52,103 bases of DNA from Acidobacteriota bacterium (GTDB lineage: Bacteria; Acidobacteriota; Terriglobia; Bryobacterales; Bryobacteraceae), in contig JAEZIJ010000222.1 in assembly GCA_023436715.1 (NCBI GenBank), positions 1 through 52,103 of the forward strand. The letters are read 5' to 3'. Numbering within the stretch: position 1 is the first letter of the stretch; every line of letters begins with the position of its first letter. A program made the position numbers and the translations under genes. Shown one piece after another: positions 15,993 through 24,466 of this stretch. A model generated the notes under the pieces. It worked only from the letters and a program-made list of their open reading frames with translations, had not been told where the DNA came from and searched no databases.

Positions 15993-17438
15993 ATGACAAT
16001 TGTAACCGCCTGGGACTACCACAACCGAACCAAACACTCCCCGCGCAGCATTCGCGAGAACCTGCATTTCCTGGACTGGGAGAACGAGCCTCTGCCGTTC
16101 AAGATCTATCCTGGCCTCGACGCGATCCCGCTCCCGCCGGGACGCATCACACCGGGCCCCAGAACCGTACCGGATCTCGACGACCTCGGCGCCCTGCTCT
16201 ACCTCTCGGCGGGCATCACGCGCCGCCGTCAGTACGCCGGCGGCGAGGTGTTCTTCCGGGCAGCGTCCAACACCGGCGCGCTTTACGAAATCGAGTTGTA
16301 CGTCGTCTGCGCGAACCTCAAAGGCCTCGAAGCCGGCGTCTACCACTTCGGCCCTCGCGACCAATCGCTTCGCCGCTTGCGCGCCGGCGACTTCCGGGGC
16401 GTGCTGATCCGTGCGACTGCCGCCGAGCCCGCGGTCTCCCAAGCCCCGGCCGTACTCGTCTCGACCGGCACTTACTGGCGCAACGCGTGGAAGTACCGTG
16501 ACCGCACGTATCGCCACTTCGGTTGGGATAACGGAACCCTGCACGCGAACCTGCTCGCCGTGGCCGGCGCGCTGGGCCTTCCCGCCCGGCTGGTCTGCGG
16601 CTTCGTCGACGACGATGTGAACCAACTGCTCGGGCTCGACACCCGCCGCGAGGTCTCGCTCGCATTGGTCGCTCTCGGTATTGGCGCACCGGCCCCGCCC
16701 GCGCCGGAAGTTTCACCGCTGACTCTCAGGACTGTGCCGGTGTCGAAGCGCGAAGTCGATTACCCGCTGATGCGAGAGATGCACGCGGCGTCGTCACTGG
16801 CGAACCCGGCCGACGTTGAGCGCTGGCGCGCTGCGCGTGTCCCTGCCAATCCACCACGCGAGGACAAGCTTCCTCCGGACACGCTGGAAGAAGTCATACT
16901 GCGCCGCGGCTCGAGCCGCCGTTTCAACCGCACCCCGATCAAACTGGCCCAGCTATTTACCATGCTCGACCTCGCATGCGCCCCCCTCGACGCCGACTTT
17001 CTCGAACCCGGAGCCAGACTGAACGAGATGTACATCATCGCGAACGCGGTCGATGGGCTCGAACCGGGCGCTTACTATTACGATGCTCCGAACCGCTCGC
17101 TCCAACTCCTCCGACGCGGAAACTTCCGCGGCGAGGCCGAGTTTCTCGCTCTCGAACAAAACCTCGCTGGTGATTCCGCCGCCGCGGTGTTCTTTCTTGC
17201 GGACCTCAACCGCGTGCTCGAACGGCTTGCCAATCGCGGCTACCGCGCCGTGCAGCTCGAAGCCGGCATCCTCGGCGGACGCCTCTACCTCGGCGCGTAC
17301 GCGCTCCACCTCGGCGCCACGGGCCTGACGTTCTACGACGACGAAGTCACCCGTTTCTTTTCGCCGCACGCCGCTGCAAAGAGTGCGATCTTTCTCGTGG
17401 CCCTCGGGCACCCTACAGCCAAACGCTCAATCACCTGA
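15993..17438 (+). CDS. SagB-like tandem nitroreductase-family protein
   Basis: 481 residues containing two copies of the nitroreductase/SagB-type flavin dehydrogenase fold. The first (about 1-235) begins AWDYHNRTKHSPRS and includes RRRQYAGGEVFFRAASNTGALY and NGTLHANLLAVAGALGLPARLV. The second (about 265-481) has LEEVILRRGSSRRFNRTPI, EPGAYYYDAP and GGRLYLGAYALHLGATGLTFY. SagB-type enzymes bind FMN and oxidise azolines in RiPP pathways; here no YcaO, SagC or precursor peptide is near, and the gene is embedded in an F420 locus. It could be an F420-linked oxidoreductase or act in F420 side-chain maturation, for example reducing a dehydro-F420 intermediate. That role is inference. The fold call is firm. 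Confidence 0.75.
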   Translation: MTIVTAWDYHNRTKHSPRSIRENLHFLDWENEPLPFKIYPGLDAIPLPPGRITPGPRTVPDLDDLGALLYLSAGITRRRQYAGGEVFFRAASNTGALYEIELYVVCANLKGLEAGVYHFGPRDQSLRRLRAGDFRGVLIRATAAEPAVSQAPAVLVSTGTYWRNAWKYRDRTYRHFGWDNGTLHANLLAVAGALGLPARLVCGFVDDDVNQLLGLDTRREVSLALVALGIGAPAPPAPEVSPLTLRTVPVSKREVDYPLMREMHAASSLANPADVERWRAARVPANPPREDKLPPDTLEEVILRRGSSRRFNRTPIKLAQLFTMLDLACAPLDADFLEPGARLNEMYIIANAVDGLEPGAYYYDAPNRSLQLLRRGNFRGEAEFLALEQNLAGDSAAAVFFLADLNRVLERLANRGYRAVQLEAGILGGRLYLGAYALHLGATGLTFYDDEVTRFFSPHAAAKSAIFLVALGHPTAKRSIT

Positions 17439-17469
17439 TGTACACTCAAGACAGCTCAGGGAGGTTACC

Positions 17470-17865
17470 GTGGCAGTAATTCCCGACAAGTTCCTCGATC
17501 TGTTCAAGAAGAAAGCCTTCGCTCACCTGGCCACGTTGATGCCTGACGGAAGCCCGCAGGTAACGCCGGTCTGGGTGGATTACGACGGCAGGCACTTAAT
17601 CATCAACACCGCAAAAGGCCGCGTCAAGGACCGCAACATGCGGCGCGACCCGCGTGTCTCGCTCGACTTACAGGATCCCGACAACCCCTACCGCCATCTC
17701 TCTATCCGCGGACGCGTCACGGAGATCACCGAAGACGGCGCGGACTCGAGCATCGACCACTTGACGAAGAAGTATCTCGGCATGGATCGCTATCCGGGTC
17801 GCCAGCCAGGCGAGGTGCGGGTCATGTACAAGATCGAACCCGAGAATGCACACGCAATGGGTTGA
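17470..17865 (+). CDS. PPOX-class F420-binding (FDOR-B-like) protein
   Basis: 131 residues from a GTG at 17470, five bases after a GGGAGG ribosome site; no good ATG exists upstream. The split-barrel signature is clear: FAHLATLMPDGSPQVTPVWVD, LIINTAKGRVKDRNMRRDPRVSL and PYRHLSIRGRVTEI. This pattern belongs to the F420-dependent PPOX class (TIGR03618/03667-like), small enzymes that use F420H2 to reduce diverse substrates or bind related cofactors. Its position within the F420 genes supports F420 use. The final 20 bases overlap the cofG start, so the two are translated together. Substrate unknown. Confidence 0.85.
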   Translation: MAVIPDKFLDLFKKKAFAHLATLMPDGSPQVTPVWVDYDGRHLIINTAKGRVKDRNMRRDPRVSLDLQDPDNPYRHLSIRGRVTEITEDGADSSIDHLTKKYLGMDRYPGRQPGEVRVMYKIEPENAHAMG

Positions 17866-18961
17866 CGTGACCAGCGAGGCCAGTCTCCTTTTCCGCGAGG
17901 CCAGCCTCGTCCGGGATAAGCGCACCGGGCGGACCATCACTTATTCGCGCAAGGTCTTTCTGCCGCTCACGAACCTGTGCCGGGACCGGTGCAAATACTG
18001 CACCTTCGTGCGCCGCCCTGGCGATCCGGCTTCGCACACAATGACGCCGGAAGAGGTGCTGAGCGTCGCGCGGGCGGGTCGGAATGCCGGCTGCAAGGAG
18101 GCCCTGTTCAGTCTTGGCGATAAGCCGGAGTTGCTGTATCCGTCGCACCGCGATTGGCTCGCGCGGTACGGGTTCCGCTCCACAGTCGAGTATCTCGCGG
18201 CCATGTGCCGGCTGGTGTTCGATGAGACCGGCCTGCTCCCGCACTCGAACCCCGGCCTCCTCACGCGCGATGAAATGCAGTTGCTGAAGCCGGACAACGT
18301 GAGCCTGGGCATGATGCTCGAAACAACGAGCCGCCGGTTGCTGCGACCCGGCGAGGCGCACCACGGGTGCCCCGATAAGGTCCCCGAACTCCGGCTGGCA
18401 GCTCTCGAAGCCGCGGGAGAATTGCGCATCCCGTTCACTACCGGCATCCTGATCGGCATCGGCGAGACGCTGGAAGAGCGCGTCGATGCGCTACTCGCCA
18501 TCCGCTCGATTCATGCGAAGTACGGCCACATACAGGAAGTCATCATCCAGAACTTCCGATCGAAGAGTGACACGGAGTTCGCGGGGCGGTCCGAACCGGA
18601 TGCACTCGATGTTGCGCGAACCGCGGCCATTGCGCGCCTGATCTTCGGCGGGGAAATCAGTGTTCAGGCGCCGCCGAATCTCACGCCCGGCGCTTACGGC
18701 ATCTACCTGCGGGCGGGGATTAACGACTGGGGCGGGGTCTCGCCCGTCACGCGCGACTTCATCAACCCCGAGATGGCGTGGCCTCACCTGGAATCGCTGA
18801 AATCCGTCACGCGGGAAGCCGGATTCGAGCTGAGAGAACGGCTGGCCGCGTATCCCGACTACGTGCGCGAGCCCGGCTGGATACCGGAGCCCTTGCGCCG
18901 CCAGGCCCTGCGCTGGGCAGACGAGAGCGGGCTGGTCGCCCATGCAAAGGAGGCACAGTGA
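17846..18961 (+). CDS. cofG: 7,8-didemethyl-8-hydroxy-5-deazariboflavin synthase subunit CofG
   Basis: 371 residues. A radical SAM enzyme that, with CofH, builds the deazaflavin Fo. The iron-sulfur site CRDRCKYC (C45, C49, C52) is followed by TFVRRPGD and GCKEALFSLGDKPE, the usual CofG layout. Other signatures are GLLPHSNPGLLT, SLGMMLETTSRRL, PFTTGILIGIGET, IIQNFRSKSDTEFA, NDWGGVSPVTRDFINPE and PAWP-like closing segments. The length fits the stand-alone CofG, not the fused FbiC. It starts inside the PPOX gene and its stop overlaps the cofH GTG by two bases. Confidence 0.96.
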   Translation: MHTQWVDVTSEASLLFREASLVRDKRTGRTITYSRKVFLPLTNLCRDRCKYCTFVRRPGDPASHTMTPEEVLSVARAGRNAGCKEALFSLGDKPELLYPSHRDWLARYGFRSTVEYLAAMCRLVFDETGLLPHSNPGLLTRDEMQLLKPDNVSLGMMLETTSRRLLRPGEAHHGCPDKVPELRLAALEAAGELRIPFTTGILIGIGETLEERVDALLAIRSIHAKYGHIQEVIIQNFRSKSDTEFAGRSEPDALDVARTAAIARLIFGGEISVQAPPNLTPGAYGIYLRAGINDWGGVSPVTRDFINPEMAWPHLESLKSVTREAGFELRERLAAYPDYVREPGWIPEPLRRQALRWADESGLVAHAKEAQ

Positions 18962-20205
18962 CACTCGACGCGATCCTCGAACAAGCGGACTCAGGACACG
19001 AACTGGGCGCGCGGCAGGCCGCAGCGCTCTTCGGCGCGGAAGGCAGCGAGCTCGAGCGGCTCATCCGCATTGCCGATGGCAAGCGGCAGCGCCGCGTGGG
19101 GGACCGGGCGGGCTATGTCATCAACCGCAACATCAACTTCACCAATGTATGCGTGAAGCGGTGCGGCTTCTGCGCATTCAGCAGGGGGCATCGCGCGGAG
19201 CAGGGATACTTCCTGCCGCTCGAAGAGGTCCTTCGCCGCGTCAGGGAAGCATGGGATCTCGGCGCAACTGAAGTCTGTCTCCAGGCCGGCTTGCCTCCGC
19301 GCATGAAAGGCTCGTTCTACATCGACCTCTGCACCGCCATCAAGAAGGAAGTGCCCGGCATCCACGTACACGGCTTCTCTCCGGAAGAAATCCTCTACGG
19401 CGCGACGCTCTCCTCCTGCACGGTCGAACACTACATCGCCGCGCTCAAGGACGCCGGGCTCGGCTCTATCCCCGGCACATCCGCCGAGATACTCGATGAC
19501 GAAGTACGCGACCGCATCTCGCCCGGCCGCATCTCCACTCGCGAGTGGATTAGTGTGATCCGCGCGGCCCACAGACTCGGGATTCCGACGACGGCCACCA
19601 TCATGTACGGCCACGTCGAGACCGCCCTCCAGCGCGCCCGTCACCTCGAACTGCTGCGCGATATCCAGAAAGACACCGGCGGCTTCACCGAGTTCGTCCC
19701 GCTGAGCTTCATTGCGAGCGAAGCTCCCATGGTGAAGAAATCTCTCGTGCACGTCGGAGCTGAGGTCAGCCGCGAGGATGTGCTGCGCATGTACGCGGTG
19801 TCGCGCCTCATGCTCGACGGCTGGATCGACAACCTACAGGCCTCATGGGTCAAGCAGGGGCCGGCGCTCGCTCGGGACTGCCTGCACGCGGGCGCAAACG
19901 ACTTCGGCGGCACGCTGATGAACGAAAGCATCTCTACCGCCGCGGGCGCAGCCCACGGGCAGTTCCTGACGCCCGCTCAGATACGGTCGTGGATCCGCGG
20001 TGCCGGCCGCACGCCCGTGGAACGCTCGACGACTTACCAGACACTGCGAGTGTTCGAACAAGAGCCCGAAACGACGGAGAACGGCGACTGGTCCGGCGAA
20101 CGGTTCGGCTCCTACCCCGCCTTGACTGCATCCTCCAAGTTCCGGTTCCGCGAAAACAGCCCCTTCTTCCACATCAGCGCGTACACGGCGAGTAAAGCCC
20201 CGTAG
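18958..20205 (+). CDS. cofH: 5-amino-6-(D-ribitylamino)uracil--L-tyrosine hydroxybenzyl transferase CofH
   Basis: 415 residues from the GTG at 18958, four bases after an AAAGGAGG ribosome site that lies inside cofG. The radical SAM motif is CVKRCGFC (C65, C69, C72). Family segments include NINFTNVC, FSPEEILYGA, GLGSIPGTSAEILDDEVR, TATIMYGHVET, FTEFVPLSFI, WVKQGPALA and GANDFGGTLMNESIST. It joins tyrosine to the ribityl-diaminouracil, the first half of Fo synthesis. Homology ends near GRTPVERSTTYQTLRVF; the last 45 or so residues are an extension that runs 94 bases into the oppositely directed membrane-protein gene. Confidence 0.95.
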   Translation: MTLDAILEQADSGHELGARQAAALFGAEGSELERLIRIADGKRQRRVGDRAGYVINRNINFTNVCVKRCGFCAFSRGHRAEQGYFLPLEEVLRRVREAWDLGATEVCLQAGLPPRMKGSFYIDLCTAIKKEVPGIHVHGFSPEEILYGATLSSCTVEHYIAALKDAGLGSIPGTSAEILDDEVRDRISPGRISTREWISVIRAAHRLGIPTTATIMYGHVETALQRARHLELLRDIQKDTGGFTEFVPLSFIASEAPMVKKSLVHVGAEVSREDVLRMYAVSRLMLDGWIDNLQASWVKQGPALARDCLHAGANDFGGTLMNESISTAAGAAHGQFLTPAQIRSWIRGAGRTPVERSTTYQTLRVFEQEPETTENGDWSGERFGSYPALTASSKFRFRENSPFFHISAYTASKAP

Positions 20206-20651
20206 GTTGCCGCCCAGAACCAGGGTGTCCACCACGCGATGCCGTCAATGCGGAAGTCCGAGACCGGCCACAAAAACCGGGTCGCGTAGTAGCGCAGGCT
20301 GTGGGTGGGAATATCGATGAGGATGTGAAGCAGCCAGCCCAACATCGCAATCGCGATGCGGCGCCCCAGGACCGACACGAGGCCAAACACCAAGAGAAAC
20401 ACGACGAGACTGTGACCTGCCGGATAGAGCGGCAGCCCGATATGTACGTGCGGCAGCAGATGGCCGCTCGCTTGCCCTGCCCCTTCCGTCAGCCGGAGCC
20501 AGAGCCCCGCAACACCGGACGGACCGAACGCCAGCACGTCGGGAAAACAACCCCACCAGACCGCCCAGCCAACGTTCAACCGGATCCCCGTCAATCTCTT
20601 CGCGGTGATGGCAGCCGCGGCCGTCCACAAGCCGTGTGCAACGATTTCCAT
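20112..20651 (-). CDS. Membrane protein, DUF457/YdjM-like
   Basis: 179 residues from the ATG at 20651; an upstream in-frame start at 20705 adds an unlikely leader. Four or five membrane helices are predicted by eye (MEIVAHGLWTAAAA, AVWWGCFPDVLAF, SLVVFLLVFGLVSVL, AIAMLGWLLHILIDI, WAATYGALLAVYALMW). The spacing GHS ... GWLLHILIDIPTHS recalls the polar residues of the DUF457 membrane-bound metal-dependent hydrolase group, whose activity is largely uncharacterised. Its 3' end overlaps cofH by 94 bases on the opposite strand. The assignment to that family is tentative; that it is a real membrane protein is likely. Confidence 0.6.
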   Translation of the reverse strand: MEIVAHGLWTAAAAITAKRLTGIRLNVGWAVWWGCFPDVLAFGPSGVAGLWLRLTEGAGQASGHLLPHVHIGLPLYPAGHSLVVFLLVFGLVSVLGRRIAIAMLGWLLHILIDIPTHSLRYYATRFLWPVSDFRIDGIAWWTPWFWAATYGALLAVYALMWKKGLFSRNRNLEDAVKAG

Positions 20652-20978
20652 GTTCGTTAACGCTATCCACCAGACTACCGGTAAAAAGGCCTGCCGGTCA
20701 GCCACCGGGGTCCATATTGCGGCGACTTTTGGCCCGCTTCGTAGGCCCCGAGATCAGGGCGCGCCCCGCGAAACGTCTACGCGGTGGCGTTGGCGAACGT
20801 GGCAATCCCGCGAGTTCCGTCCGAACCCAGGATCAGGTTATTGCGGAAGTGCGTGTTGGAGTGGGGGTCCCGCATAGAGTGCTCCGCCACGACCGTGTTC
20901 CGCCGGTAACGCCGTTATCCAGCCCGGAGTGTCCCTGGATTCTCTCGCAGCGGCGTCTGTTATATTGGAAATTCCCTC
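20652..20978. other. Divergent intergenic region before valS
   Basis: 327 bases between the membrane-protein start and valS. Several short frames exist but none has family features or a good ribosome site. The only signal noticed is the extended -10 directly before valS. No T-box-like structure was recognised. Confidence 0.5.
20958..20966 (+). promoter_or_regulatory. Extended -10 promoter of the valS operon
   Basis: TG-T-TATATT is a well-formed extended -10 element ending 12 bases before the valS ATG. A -35 is not obvious. The start site would lie about five bases before the ATG, giving a very short leader. Confidence 0.45.
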
Positions 20979-23648
20979 ATGCAACTTGAGAAAGTCTATG
21001 AACCCCAACGGTTTGAGCCGCATTGGGCACAGTGGTGGATCGATACCGGAATCTTCCGGGCTTATGCCAATGGCCCGGGCCGTCCGTTTTCGCTGGTGAT
21101 CCCGCCGCCGAACGTCACCGGCTCCCTCCATATCGGGCACATGCTCGAGCACACTGAGATCGATGTCAGCGTCCGCTGGCACCGCATGCGGGGGGATAAC
21201 ACCCTCTGGCTGCCCGGCACGGACCACGCCGGAATCGCAACCCAGATGCTGGTGGAGCGGCAGTTAGCCCAGGAAGGGCTCGACCGCCGCCAGATCGGAC
21301 GCGAGGAGTTCGAACGCCGCATCTGGGCGTGGAAAGAAAAGTACGGCGACACGATCAAGCGGCAGATGATCCGCACGGGCGCGAGTTGCGACTGGTCGCG
21401 CGAGCGGTTCACGCTCGATCCCGGCCTGTCGCGGGCGGTGCGCGAAGTCTTCGTCCGGCTCTACGAAAAGGGTCTCATTTACCGCGGCGAGTACATGGTG
21501 AACTGGTGCCCCCGGTGCCACACCGCGCTCTCGGACCTCGAAGTTCCGCATGACCCGGTTCCGGGCAACCTCTGGCACATTCGCTACCCGGTGAAGGGCG
21601 AGACGCGCTACCTCGTGGTGGCAACGACGCGCCCCGAGACGATGCTGGGCGATACGGCCGTCGCGATCAATCCCAAGGACGAGCGCTACCTCGACCTCCA
21701 CGGCAAAACGGTAATGCTGCCGCTGATGAACCGCGAGATCCCGATCATCCTGGATGAACTCGCGGACCCGAAGTTCGGCACCGGCGTGGTCAAGGTCACC
21801 CCGGCTCACGATATGAACGACTTCGAGGCCGGGCGGCGCCACAATCTTCCGAAGATACAGGTGATCGACAGCGCGGCGCACATGACCGCGGCGGCGGGTG
21901 CATACGCCGGCCTCGACCGGTTCGAGGCGCGCACTCGGGTGGTGGCCGCCCTCGAGGAACTCGGACTCATGGAGAAGATCGAGCCCTACGAACTCAGCCT
22001 CGGCAAGTGCCAGCGCTGCAAGACGCCCGTGGAGCCGCTGATTTCCACGCAGTGGTTCGTGAAGACCAAGCCGCTGGCGGAGCCCGCTATCCGGGCAGTG
22101 GAAGAAGGCCGCATACAGTTCACTCCGGAGAACTGGACGAAGACCTACTACGAGTGGATGTACAACATCCGCGACTGGTGCATCTCGCGGCAACTCTGGT
22201 GGGGCCACCGCATCCCCGCGTGGCACTGCAAGGATTGCGGCGAGATCGTGGTGGCACGGGAAACGCCGGAGAAGTGCCCTTGCGGATCGAAGAACCTCGA
22301 GCAGGATCCCGACGTTCTCGATACCTGGTTCAGCTCCGGGCTCTGGCCGTTCTCGACGCTCGGCTGGCCGGACGAGACGGAAGACCTCAGGACCTATTAC
22401 CCGACCTCGCTGCTCATCACCGGCTTCGACATCCTGTTCTTCTGGGTGGCCCGCATGATTATGATGGGCCTGGAGTGCACGGGCGACGTGCCGTTCCGCG
22501 AGGTTTACATACACGCGCTGGTGCGCGATGCGGAACGCCAGAAGATGTCCAAGACGAAGGGCAACGTCATCGATCCGCTCGAAGTGACGGAAAAGCACGG
22601 CACGGATGCGGTGCGGATGGCGATGCTGCTCGGCGCGGCGCCGGGCACGGACATCGTGCTGAGCGAAGAGCGAATGCTCAGCGCCCGGGCGTTCGCCAAC
22701 AAGATCTGGAACGCGGCGCGGTTCATCTTCCTGAATATGGAACGTTCCGGCGTCGAGCCGTGGGTGCCGGAGGAATGCATTTCGTACCGTCCGAAAGCGG
22801 CGGCGTCCGGACCGGAAGGCGTGCCGCTCGAGGACCGCTGGATTTTCAGCCGCCTCAATAACTGCGCCGACCTGGTGAACCGCGCAATCGACCGCTACCG
22901 CTACCACGAAGCCGCTCAACTGCTGTGGCAGTTCTTCTGGCACGAGTTCTGCGACTGGTATCTGGAAATCAAGAAGCTTCGCTTCACGGATAATTCCGGC
23001 CTCGATGCCAACTGGCGCAACGTGCTCACGGTGTTCGAGGCCTCGCTGCGGATGCTGCACCCGGTGATGCCCTTCCTCACGGAGGAACTCTGGCAGCGGC
23101 TCGCCAAGGGGAATCCGGGGCGCCCGGTCTCGATCGCGCTGGGTCAATACCCGCAGTACGACGTCCACGTGACCGATCATCCGGCGGAACGCGAGATGCA
23201 GATCCTACAGGAGATCGTGACCGCGGCGCGCAACCTGCGGGCCGATATGGGTGCGAACCCGAAGGAGCAGCTCGAAGGCGTACTGTATTCGCAGACCGGC
23301 GCGGCCGACGTCGCGCTCAAGCAGGTGGAGGCGATCCAGAAGTTGGCAAATGTCAAGCTGGACGTTCGCTCCGAGGCCGCACCGGCCGGGGAGCAGGGCG
23401 TGAAGCGCTCGACCACGGAGTTCGATCTCGTGCTGCGCGTTTCCAAGGCGCAGGTCGAAGTACAGCGGAAGCGGCTCGAGAAGGAAATCGAGCAGCTTCA
23501 GAAAGTGATTGCGAACTCCGAACGTCAGCTTGCGAACGAGGAGTTCCTGGCGCGGGCGCCGGAGCAGGTGGTGAATTCGATCCGGCAGAAACTGGGCGAG
23601 TACCGGAGCCAGCTCGAGAAGAGCCGCGGCGCGTTTGCAGCCTTATGA
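20979..23648 (+). CDS. valS: Valyl-tRNA synthetase
   Basis: 889 residues, the normal ValRS length. It charges tRNA-Val. Class I signatures are present: HIGH at 51-54 (NVTGSLHIGHM) and KMSKT at 522-526 (KMSKTKGNVIDP). The editing domain lies between (about 160-390: VATTRPETMLGDTAVAI, VVKVTPAHDMNDFE). WCISRQLWWGHRIPAW is the typical catalytic-domain return. The anticodon-binding helical region (about 620-760) is followed by a C-terminal coiled coil (about 815-885, VQRKRLEKEIEQLQKVI) that contacts tRNA. First gene of valS-nadC-birA-coaX; its stop overlaps nadC by four bases. Confidence 0.98.
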   Translation: MQLEKVYEPQRFEPHWAQWWIDTGIFRAYANGPGRPFSLVIPPPNVTGSLHIGHMLEHTEIDVSVRWHRMRGDNTLWLPGTDHAGIATQMLVERQLAQEGLDRRQIGREEFERRIWAWKEKYGDTIKRQMIRTGASCDWSRERFTLDPGLSRAVREVFVRLYEKGLIYRGEYMVNWCPRCHTALSDLEVPHDPVPGNLWHIRYPVKGETRYLVVATTRPETMLGDTAVAINPKDERYLDLHGKTVMLPLMNREIPIILDELADPKFGTGVVKVTPAHDMNDFEAGRRHNLPKIQVIDSAAHMTAAAGAYAGLDRFEARTRVVAALEELGLMEKIEPYELSLGKCQRCKTPVEPLISTQWFVKTKPLAEPAIRAVEEGRIQFTPENWTKTYYEWMYNIRDWCISRQLWWGHRIPAWHCKDCGEIVVARETPEKCPCGSKNLEQDPDVLDTWFSSGLWPFSTLGWPDETEDLRTYYPTSLLITGFDILFFWVARMIMMGLECTGDVPFREVYIHALVRDAERQKMSKTKGNVIDPLEVTEKHGTDAVRMAMLLGAAPGTDIVLSEERMLSARAFANKIWNAARFIFLNMERSGVEPWVPEECISYRPKAAASGPEGVPLEDRWIFSRLNNCADLVNRAIDRYRYHEAAQLLWQFFWHEFCDWYLEIKKLRFTDNSGLDANWRNVLTVFEASLRMLHPVMPFLTEELWQRLAKGNPGRPVSIALGQYPQYDVHVTDHPAEREMQILQEIVTAARNLRADMGANPKEQLEGVLYSQTGAADVALKQVEAIQKLANVKLDVRSEAAPAGEQGVKRSTTEFDLVLRVSKAQVEVQRKRLEKEIEQLQKVIANSERQLANEEFLARAPEQVVNSIRQKLGEYRSQLEKSRGAFAAL

Positions 23649-24466
23649 CGGCGGAAATTCGGGAGATCGTGGAGCGTGCGCTGGCCGAGGATATCGGCTC
23701 GGGCGATATCACGTCGCAGGCATGTATACCGGCGGAGAAAATGGCCACAGGCCGCTTCTTCGCGCGAGAGCCGCTGGTTGTGGCCGGAATCGAACTGCTG
23801 CCGGTGATCTATGACATTCGCGGCGGGGTCGAGAGCCTGGAAGTTTTCAAGCAAAGCGGCGAGCGGGCGGCCGATGGCGAGCCGCTGGCGTGCGTCCGCG
23901 GGCGGGCGCGGACGCTGCTCGAATGCGAGCGGGTGGCGCTGAATTTCCTCCAGCGGCTGAGCGGGGTCGCAACACTGGCGCGCCGCCATGCCGATGCGGT
24001 GGCCGGAACGAAGTGCCGCGTGCTCGACACACGGAAAACCACACCGGGGCTTCGCGTGCTGGAAAAGAACGCTGCGCTGGCCGGCGGCATAACGAATCAC
24101 CGCATGGGTCTCTATGACGCCATTCTGATCAAGAACAACCACATCGCGGCGGCCGGGGGCGTTCGTGCGGCGCTGGAGCGGACACGGAACGCCGGCGTGC
24201 CGGTTGAAATCGAAGTCCGCACGCGGGCCGAACTCGACGAGGCGCTCGCGGCCGGAGCAACGCGCCTGCTGCTCGATAATCTTGCGCCCGCCGAAGCCGC
24301 CGATTGGGTAAAGTACATCGCGGGCCGCGCCACGGTGGAACTCTCGGGCGGAATCACGCTCGAAAACGTGCGCGCTTACGCGGAGTCCGGAGCGGATTTC
24401 GTTTCCTGCGGCGCGATCACGCACTCGGCCGCGGCGGTGGACCTCAATTTCCGGCTGGAACTATGA
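23645..24466 (+). CDS. nadC: Nicotinate-nucleotide pyrophosphorylase (carboxylating), NadC
   Basis: 273 residues. It converts quinolinate and PRPP to nicotinate mononucleotide, the step that commits quinolinate to NAD. Family features: ALAEDIGSGDITSQACIP at the start, CERVALNFLQRLSGVATLA, RVLDTRKTTPGLRVLEKNA, GGITNHRMGLYDAILIKNNHI and the closing barrel with VELSGGITLENVRAYAESGADFVSCGAITHSA. Overlaps of four bases with valS and birA place it inside an operon. nadA and nadB are not in the window. Confidence 0.97.
   Translation: MTAEIREIVERALAEDIGSGDITSQACIPAEKMATGRFFAREPLVVAGIELLPVIYDIRGGVESLEVFKQSGERAADGEPLACVRGRARTLLECERVALNFLQRLSGVATLARRHADAVAGTKCRVLDTRKTTPGLRVLEKNAALAGGITNHRMGLYDAILIKNNHIAAAGGVRAALERTRNAGVPVEIEVRTRAELDEALAAGATRLLLDNLAPAEAADWVKYIAGRATVELSGGITLENVRAYAESGADFVSCGAITHSAAAVDLNFRLEL

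Noticed and set aside
15993..17438. RiPP (streptolysin-like azole) cluster suggested by the SagB-like gene
   Set aside because: No YcaO cyclodehydratase, SagC partner, precursor peptide or exporter is adjacent; all neighbours are F420 genes.
21264..23180. 638-codon open frame antisense to valS
   Set aside because: It is a codon-bias shadow: valS on the other strand is complete with HIGH and KMSKT motifs, and the antisense product is His/Arg-rich without any family pattern.
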